Assembly: GCA_900552935.1 (NCBI GenBank)
Contig: USBN01000031.1
Span: 1 to 17,704 of the forward strand
Source of the DNA: an uncultured Coriobacteriaceae bacterium
GTDB taxonomy: Bacteria > Actinomycetota > Coriobacteriia > Coriobacteriales > Atopobiaceae
Length of the DNA stretch: 17,704 bases
Direction of reading: 5' to 3'
Part shown: positions 13,459-17,704 of the stretch, piece by piece
Layout: every line of letters starts with the position of its first letter
Numbering within the stretch: the stretch's first letter is position 1
The notes under the pieces: generated by a model
The model's input: only the letters and a program-made list of their open reading frames with translations
Told to the model about the DNA's origin: nothing
Database searches by the model: none
Translations under genes and position numbers: made by a program

Positions 13459-13887
13459 TTACTTCATGCGGGCGTTGAGCTCGCCGGCAAGCTCGTCGAG
13501 GGTCACGCCGTAGCGCTCGAAGGTCACGAGCAAGTGACAGACGAGGTCGCCCGCCTCATAGCGGATATGGTCGTGGTCATCGTCCTTGCATGCCATGATG
13601 ACCTCACTCGCCTCCTCCGCAATCTTCTTGAGCAGCTCGTCCTCGACGTCCGTGAGCAGGCGCGCGGTGTAGCTCGTCTCGGGCGAGGCATCTCGGCGGA
13701 TGTGGATGGTCGCGGCAAGGCCCTCGAGGGTCTCACAAAAAGAAAGGGTCGGCTCCCGAAGGAAGCCGACCCTTTCCTGTAATCTGCATAGCTCTCGCTC
13801 ATTCGCGACTTCGAGCGTGGCGCTTTCCTGCCGCCAGAGCGCAATCATCACGGCATCGACCAAGGCGCGTTCGCCCCAGTACCGCAC
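13459..13887 (-). CDS. hisE: Phosphoribosyl-ATP pyrophosphohydrolase, orphan; start uncertain
   Basis: HisE removes pyrophosphate from phosphoribosyl-ATP, the second step of histidine synthesis. The conserved domain is residues 52-142 of this frame (ETLEGLAATIHIRRD to ELNARMK), about the full length of a normal HisE. It shows SPETSYTARLL, the metal-binding KKIAEEASEVIMACK, and YEAGDLVCHLLV. The family-type start would fall at about 13735, but no ATG, GTG or TTG exists there in frame. The preceding 17 or so codons are a terminator hairpin (13737-13775). The nearest in-frame starts are ATG at 13848 and GTG at 13887, neither with a good ribosome site. The first 36 residues match no HisE; they faintly recall a GNAT tail, possibly by chance. 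No other his gene is nearby. It may be a decaying gene, a gene read through the hairpin, or one with an indel at its start. Confidence 0.7.
   Translation of the reverse strand: MRYWGERALVDAVMIALWRQESATLEVANERELCRLQERVGFLREPTLSFCETLEGLAATIHIRRDASPETSYTARLLTDVEDELLKKIAEEASEVIMACKDDDHDHIRYEAGDLVCHLLVTFERYGVTLDELAGELNARMK
13737..13775 (-). terminator. Rho-independent terminator after the liv operon, inside the hisE reading frame
   Basis: On the minus strand a 14-bp stem (AAAGGGTCGGCT arm, one bulged T; forward arms 13743-13756 and 13761-13775) is capped by a TTCG tetraloop. It is followed by CTTTTTG (13736-13741), a textbook intrinsic terminator. It lies about 200 nt past the livF stop and immediately before the HisE domain, so it should stop liv transcription before hisE. 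The opposite strand lacks a U-tract, so it acts only on minus-strand transcripts. An attenuator role for hisE cannot be excluded. Confidence 0.88.
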
Positions 13888-13972
13888 ATTCCCGGCGTGG
13901 TCGCCGCACCAGCTCGCAGTCGCCGAGAGACAACCACAACTCGCGAACGCACCTCCGTCGGCGCATAACGCG

Positions 13973-14683
13973 TCAGCCGCCGAGATAGGCCTGCTTCACG
14001 CGATCGTCGTTCGCAAGGTCAGCTGCGGCGCCGCTCATCGACACGCGACCGGTCTCAAGCACATACGCGCGATCCGCGACGGAAAGCGCCATACGCGCGT
14101 TCTGCTCGACCAGCAGAACCGTAGTGCCCGTATCGTGCAGGCTCTTAATGATGTTGAAGATCTCCTGCACGAGAATGGGAGCGAGGCCCATCGAGGGCTC
14201 ATCGAGCATGAGAAGACGCGGCTTGCTCATGAGCGCGCGGCCCATGGCGAGCATCTGCTGCTCGCCGCCGGAAAGCGTGCCGGCGCTCTGGCCCTCGCGT
14301 TCCTTCAAACGAGGGAAACGGTCGAAAACCATCTCGAGTGAATCGGCGATCTCCGCCGAGTCGCGGCGCGTGAAGGCACCCATCTCGAGGTTCTCGCGAA
14401 CGCTCATCTGCAGGAACACACGCCTGCCCTCGGGACAGAGGGCCATGCCCTTGCCCACGATGGTGTGCGGCGGCACGCCCAGAAGGCTCTCGCCCTCGAA
14501 CTCCACCTTACCCTCACGCGGCTTCAGGAGACCTGCGACGGTGTTGAGCGTCGTGGACTTTCCGGCGCCGTTCGCACCGATCAGCGTCACGATCTCGCCC
14601 TCCTCCACGTCGAAGGAGATGCCCTTCACCGCGTGGATGGAGCCGTAGTAGACGTTAAGGTCCTCAACGTGAAGAATACTCAT
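13973..14683 (-). CDS. livF: Branched-chain amino acid ABC transporter, ATP-binding protein LivF
   Basis: This is the second ATPase of the Leu/Ile/Val (HAAT family) importer; with LivG it powers uptake through LivH-LivM. The 236-residue product has Walker A GANGAGKS (36-43), the LivF marker CPEGRRVFLQMSVRENLEMG, ABC signature LSGGEQQ (137-143), Walker B LLMLDEPS (157-164), and the LivF-typical LLVEQNARMAL in place of a His switch loop. Size and start (MSILHVEDLNVYYG) are normal. It begins 3 nt after the livG stop and is the last gene of livH-livM-livG-livF. Confidence 0.96.
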   Translation of the reverse strand: MSILHVEDLNVYYGSIHAVKGISFDVEEGEIVTLIGANGAGKSTTLNTVAGLLKPREGKVEFEGESLLGVPPHTIVGKGMALCPEGRRVFLQMSVRENLEMGAFTRRDSAEIADSLEMVFDRFPRLKEREGQSAGTLSGGEQQMLAMGRALMSKPRLLMLDEPSMGLAPILVQEIFNIIKSLHDTGTTVLLVEQNARMALSVADRAYVLETGRVSMSGAAADLANDDRVKQAYLGG

Positions 14684-14686
14684 GCC

Positions 14687-15601
14687 TTAGGCCTCCTCGT
14701 CAGTCGTGGTCGCAGGCGCGGCAGCGGGAGCGTCATCCTGCTTGCCGAGATACGCCTCGATGACCAGCGGGTTGCTCTGGATCTGCTCGGGCGTGCCCTT
14801 TGCGATGATCTTGCCGAAGTTCAGGACGGCGATGCCCTCGCAGATGCCCATGACGAGGTCCATGTCGTGCTCGATGAGCATGATGGCGATCTGGAACTCG
14901 TCGCGAATCTTGCGGATGTTATCCATGAGCTCGGCCGTCTCGGACGGGTTCATGCCAGCGGCAGGCTCGTCGAGCAGCAGGAGCTTCGGATTGGTGGCCA
15001 GCGCTCGAACGATCTCGAGCCTGCGCTGGGCGCCATAGGGCAGCGAACCCGCGATGTGGTTCGCATAGACGCCCATGTCGAAGAAGTCGAGCAGCTCGAG
15101 GGCGCGCTCGTGCATCTTCTTCTCGGCGGACCAATACGAAGGGAGGCGCAGCACGGCGCTCGCAGTGCTCTCTTTGATCTGGTTGTGCAGGCCGATCTTG
15201 ACGTTGTCCTCGACGGTCAGCGACGAGAAGAGACGGATGTTCTGGAACGTGCGCGCGACACCAAGGCGACTCGCAGCGGCGGCGTCCATGCCGGCGGTAT
15301 CGGTGCCGTCAAGCATGACCATGCCACGCGTGGGGTTATAGACCTTGGTCAGCAGGTTGAAGACCGTGGTCTTGCCGGCACCGTTCGGGCCGATGAGGCC
15401 GGCGATCTCGGTCTTGCCAACGGTGAAGTTGAAGTCATCGACCGCACGGAGGCCACCGAAGTCGATGCCGAGGTGGCGGCACTCGAGGACGGGGCGATCG
15501 TAGAGGTCGCGCTCGGGGATGATGGCGTCGCTGGGCAGAGGCACCATCTTGGTGCGCTCGCGGCGCTCGGCGGCGTGGCGCGAGGATGCGTTGCTAGGCA
15601 T
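14687..15601 (-). CDS. livG: Branched-chain amino acid ABC transporter, ATP-binding protein LivG
   Basis: This is the first ATPase of the branched-chain amino-acid importer. The 304-residue product has Walker A GPNGAGKT (71-78), the LivG-typical Q-loop VARTFQNIRLFSSLTVEDNV, the signature variant LPYGAQRRLEIVRAL, Walker B LLLLDEPAAGMNP, and switch LIEHDMDLVM. It is longer than usual LivG (about 255) because of about 35 extra N-terminal residues before the first strand and an Ala/Thr-rich tail. The ATG at 15601 is supported by GGAGG 8 nt upstream; an internal Met19 is an alternative. It overlaps the livM 3' end by 8 bp. Confidence 0.95.
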   Translation of the reverse strand: MPSNASSRHAAERRERTKMVPLPSDAIIPERDLYDRPVLECRHLGIDFGGLRAVDDFNFTVGKTEIAGLIGPNGAGKTTVFNLLTKVYNPTRGMVMLDGTDTAGMDAAAASRLGVARTFQNIRLFSSLTVEDNVKIGLHNQIKESTASAVLRLPSYWSAEKKMHERALELLDFFDMGVYANHIAGSLPYGAQRRLEIVRALATNPKLLLLDEPAAGMNPSETAELMDNIRKIRDEFQIAIMLIEHDMDLVMGICEGIAVLNFGKIIAKGTPEQIQSNPLVIEAYLGKQDDAPAAAPATTTDEEA

Positions 15602-16709
15602 CGGCCTCGCCTCCCTTCTCGGCCGCGGCGTCCTGCGACTTCACGGGCCTCTTGAACTTGGACTTCAGGCCGCCTGCGAGCTGACGCAGCGTCGGGTTGT
15701 TGGAAACGATCATCACGAGAATGAGCACGACAGCGTAGATGAGCATGCGCCAGTCGGAGATGGCGCGCAGCATCTCGGGCAGCACGGTGAGGACCGCGGC
15801 GGAGATGATCGAGCCGCGCACGTTGCCCATGCCGCCAAGGACGACGAACACCAGCACCAGGATCGAGGTGTTGAAGTCGAATTTCTTCGGCACGATCGAG
15901 CTGTAGCCCATCGCGTAGAAGCAACCGGCGGCACCTGCGAGCGCGGCGGCGACCACGAAGGCGATCATGCGGTACTTGGTGACGTTGATGCCCACGGACT
16001 CTGCTGCGATGCGGTTATCGCGAACGCTCATGATGGCACGGCCGGTGCGGCTGTTCACGAGGTTGAGCACGACGGTCACGGTCACGAGCACGAGCACGAT
16101 GCCGATGGCGAAGGTCGACATCTTCGTGATGCCCGTCGCGCCCTGCGGGCCGTTGATGAGCAGCGTGCCGCCCTGCATGCCGAGGGCCTTCGCGTCGCGC
16201 AGCGAGAAGTGCAGGCCGCTCGCGTCGAGACCGACGTAGAGGTTGTTCAGGATGTTCTTGATGATCTCGCCGAACGCCAGGGTCACGATGGCGAGGTAGT
16301 CGCCGCGCAGGCGCATGACCGGAATGCCGATGACAAAGCCAGCCACGCCCGCGATGACGGCGGCGATGACGAGCGCGAGCACGTAAGCCAGAAGGGCGTT
16401 GTTGATGAGCCCGTTCACGAGGCTGAACGCGACGAAACCCGAGAACGCGCCCACGCTCATGAAGCCCGCGTGACCAAGCGACAGCTCGCCCGAAATGCCG
16501 ACGACGAGGTTGAGCGACACGGCCATGCACACATAGGCGCAGATGGGAACCAGCTGGCCCGCGAGCGAGTTAGTCAGAATGCCCGTAACCTCGAGAACCG
16601 TCATGAGGGCGAAGAATCCGATGACGACGGCGTACGTGATGAGGTTGGACTGCAGCCGCTTGCTCATGCGGCGGGGAGCGGCTGCGGCGGTGGTGTTCTT
16701 GTCTGCCAT
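15594..16709 (-). CDS. livM: Branched-chain amino acid ABC transporter, permease LivM
   Basis: This integral membrane subunit forms the translocation pore with LivH. The 371-residue product has about nine to ten hydrophobic segments starting near residue 22. It carries the LivM marker blocks LNLVVGISGELSLGHAGFMSVGAF, MRLRGDYLAIVTLAFGEI, GRAIMSVRDNRIAAESVGINVTKYR (coupling region facing the ATPases) and VVLGGMGNVRGSIISA. The N- and C-terminal tails are charged and poorly conserved. It starts 4 nt after the livH stop with a GGAGAAGG ribosome site and overlaps livG by 8 bp. Confidence 0.95.
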   Translation of the reverse strand: MADKNTTAAAAPRRMSKRLQSNLITYAVVIGFFALMTVLEVTGILTNSLAGQLVPICAYVCMAVSLNLVVGISGELSLGHAGFMSVGAFSGFVAFSLVNGLINNALLAYVLALVIAAVIAGVAGFVIGIPVMRLRGDYLAIVTLAFGEIIKNILNNLYVGLDASGLHFSLRDAKALGMQGGTLLINGPQGATGITKMSTFAIGIVLVLVTVTVVLNLVNSRTGRAIMSVRDNRIAAESVGINVTKYRMIAFVVAAALAGAAGCFYAMGYSSIVPKKFDFNTSILVLVFVVLGGMGNVRGSIISAAVLTVLPEMLRAISDWRMLIYAVVLILVMIVSNNPTLRQLAGGLKSKFKRPVKSQDAAAEKGGEADA

Positions 16710-16713
16710 GGCG

Positions 16714-17595
16714 CTACACCTTCTCCCTGACGGTCTTGCCGAGCAGGCCAGACGGCCTCACGAGCAGTACGACGATAAGCACTCCGAAGACGATGGCGTC
16801 AGCAAGCTGCGTGCCGACGTATGCCTTCGCGAAAATCTCGATGACCCCGAGGACGAGGCCACCCACAAAGGCACCGGGGATCGAGCCGATACCACCAATG
16901 ACCGCGGCAGTGAAGGCCTTGATTCCCGGAAGCGAGCCGGTGGTGGGGATCAGCGTCGGGTAGGCGGAGCACATGAGCACGCCGGCGACAGCAGCCAGGC
17001 CGGAGCCAATGGCAAACGTGAGCGAAATGGTCGAGTTCACGTTAATGCCCATGAGCGTGGCAGCGCCACGATCCTCGGAGCAGGCGCGCATGGCCTTGCC
17101 CATACGAGTCTTGCCAATAAACATCGTCAGACCGATCATGACGATGATGCCGGTGACGACCGTGACGATGGTGATGGCGCTCACCACGAGCTGCCCGTCA
17201 AACAGGGAAACGGACGGCAGATTCACGACGGACGGGAACGACTTGGTGTCGGAACCCCAGATGAGCAGCGCCGAGTTCTGCAGGAAGTAGCTCACGCCAA
17301 TGGCGGTGATGAGCACGTCGAGCGACGGCGCGTTTCGAAGGGGCTTGTAGGCAAGGCGCTCGATAACGATACCCAGGACGGTGCAGCCGACGATGGAGAG
17401 CAGGACGCCCACTCCGGTGGGAAGTCCCAGGTAGTTCACGGCACAGAAGCAGATGTAACCACCGACCATAATGATGTCGCCGTGAGCGAAGTTCAGCATC
17501 TTGGCGATGCCGTACACCATGGTGTAGCCCAGGGCGATGATCGCGTAGACGCTGCCGAGCGACAGGCCGTTGATGAGGTTCGTCAGAAAGCCCAT
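16714..17595 (-). CDS. livH: Branched-chain amino acid ABC transporter, permease LivH
   Basis: This is the partner permease of LivM. The 293-residue product has the LivH blocks LINGLSLGSVYAIIALGYTMVYGIAKMLNFAHGDI at the N-terminus, FIGKTRMGKAMRACSEDRGAATLMGIN (coupling loop) and KAFTAAVIGGIGSIPGAFVGGLVLG, with about eight membrane segments. The ATG at 17595 is chosen over an out-of-frame ATG at 17600; an AAAGGAGG ribosome site lies 9 nt upstream. It is the first gene seen of livHMGF. The periplasmic-type binding protein gene (livJ/livK) expected upstream lies beyond the contig end. Confidence 0.95.
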   Translation of the reverse strand: MGFLTNLINGLSLGSVYAIIALGYTMVYGIAKMLNFAHGDIIMVGGYICFCAVNYLGLPTGVGVLLSIVGCTVLGIVIERLAYKPLRNAPSLDVLITAIGVSYFLQNSALLIWGSDTKSFPSVVNLPSVSLFDGQLVVSAITIVTVVTGIIVMIGLTMFIGKTRMGKAMRACSEDRGAATLMGINVNSTISLTFAIGSGLAAVAGVLMCSAYPTLIPTTGSLPGIKAFTAAVIGGIGSIPGAFVGGLVLGVIEIFAKAYVGTQLADAIVFGVLIVVLLVRPSGLLGKTVREKV

Positions 17596-17682
17596 GTCAT
17601 GCCGCCTCCTTTCAAATCATGTCACCGAAACCGGTTCGCAACTGGCGTGGAACCTCCCGGTAACCCTTGTCTCCTACCGACG
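17596..17682 (-). other. Upstream region of livH, incomplete
   Basis: This 87-bp genomic remainder upstream of livH contains the livH ribosome site (AAAGGAGG) and an 8-bp palindrome AACCGGTT at 17629-17636. I see no convincing promoter hexamers and no recognisable end of an upstream gene. The promoter of the liv operon probably lies beyond the contig end, perhaps upstream of a binding-protein gene. Confidence 0.4.
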
Positions 17683-17704
17683 CTGTCTCTTATACACATC
17701 TGAC
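17683..17704. other. Illumina Nextera (Tn5) adapter contamination at contig end
   Basis: CTGTCTCTTATACACATCT at 17683-17701 is the Tn5 mosaic-end complement used in Nextera libraries. The last three bases GAC match the start of the adjoining read-1 adapter. It is a library artefact, not genomic sequence; true sequence ends at about 17682. Confidence 0.97.

Noticed and set aside
13855..13905. T-box-like sequence (AGTACCGCAC on the plus strand) near hisE
   Set aside because: It is an imperfect match to the TGGNACCGCG core, on the wrong strand for hisE, and with no gene downstream on the plus strand.
16543..17703. 386-codon plus-strand frame ending in LSLIHI
   Set aside because: It is antisense to livH, and its last residues come from the Nextera adapter.
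1..17704. CRISPR arrays, tRNA or rRNA genes
   Set aside because: No regularly spaced repeats of CRISPR type, no tRNA cloverleaf and no rRNA-like segments were seen on either strand.

Overview
The window is high-GC DNA from a bacterium, and every gene I can support lies on the minus strand. I infer an actinobacterium of the class Coriobacteriia (Olsenella/Collinsella/Atopobium type). The grounds are the strong G/C bias at third codon positions, the arginine deiminase genes beside a DUF6483 gene, the ruvC-ruvA-ruvB order, and a self-contained fructose PTS operon in an otherwise amino-acid-fermenting gene set. No 16S or marker phylogeny is available, so the placement is an inference. The right end is a contig end: the last 22 bases are Illumina Nextera adapter, not genome.

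Layout from left to right (transcription runs right to left). (1) 1-2457 is an arginine catabolism block: a small DUF6483 gene, arcA (arginine deiminase), a doublet of palindromic REP-like repeats, then arcB (catabolic ornithine carbamoyltransferase, cut by the window start), which has its own good promoter. (2) 2638-4906 is ruvC-ruvA-ruvB, translationally coupled, the Holliday-junction branch-migration and resolution machinery. (3) 5134-8940 is an unusual two-gene unit. The first gene is a fusion of a degenerate alpha/beta-hydrolase-like region, a GNAT acetyltransferase and a DUF3267 membrane zincin. The second is a NadE-like protein (glutaminase plus NAD synthetase folds) in which the nitrilase Glu and Cys and the PP-loop motif are replaced. 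(4) 9214-13011 is a fructose operon: a DeoR-type regulator, 1-phosphofructokinase and a IIA-IIB-IIC fructose permease, ending in a clear intrinsic terminator. (5) 13012-13458 holds no convincing gene; it has a probable fru operator/promoter, a 119-bp nested inverted repeat and a 24-bp tandem duplication. (6) 13459-13887 is an orphan hisE whose only usable reading frame runs through a strong terminator hairpin. (7) 13973-17595 is livH-livM-livG-livF, a branched-chain amino-acid ABC importer; its substrate-binding protein gene is not in the window.

Together the genes suggest a host-associated anaerobe that imports and ferments amino acids (ADI pathway for ATP, Liv importer) and takes up fructose via PTS. 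The most novel part is the 5134-8940 pair. The next most interesting are the terminator inside the hisE reading frame and the repeat-rich gap at 13150-13460.
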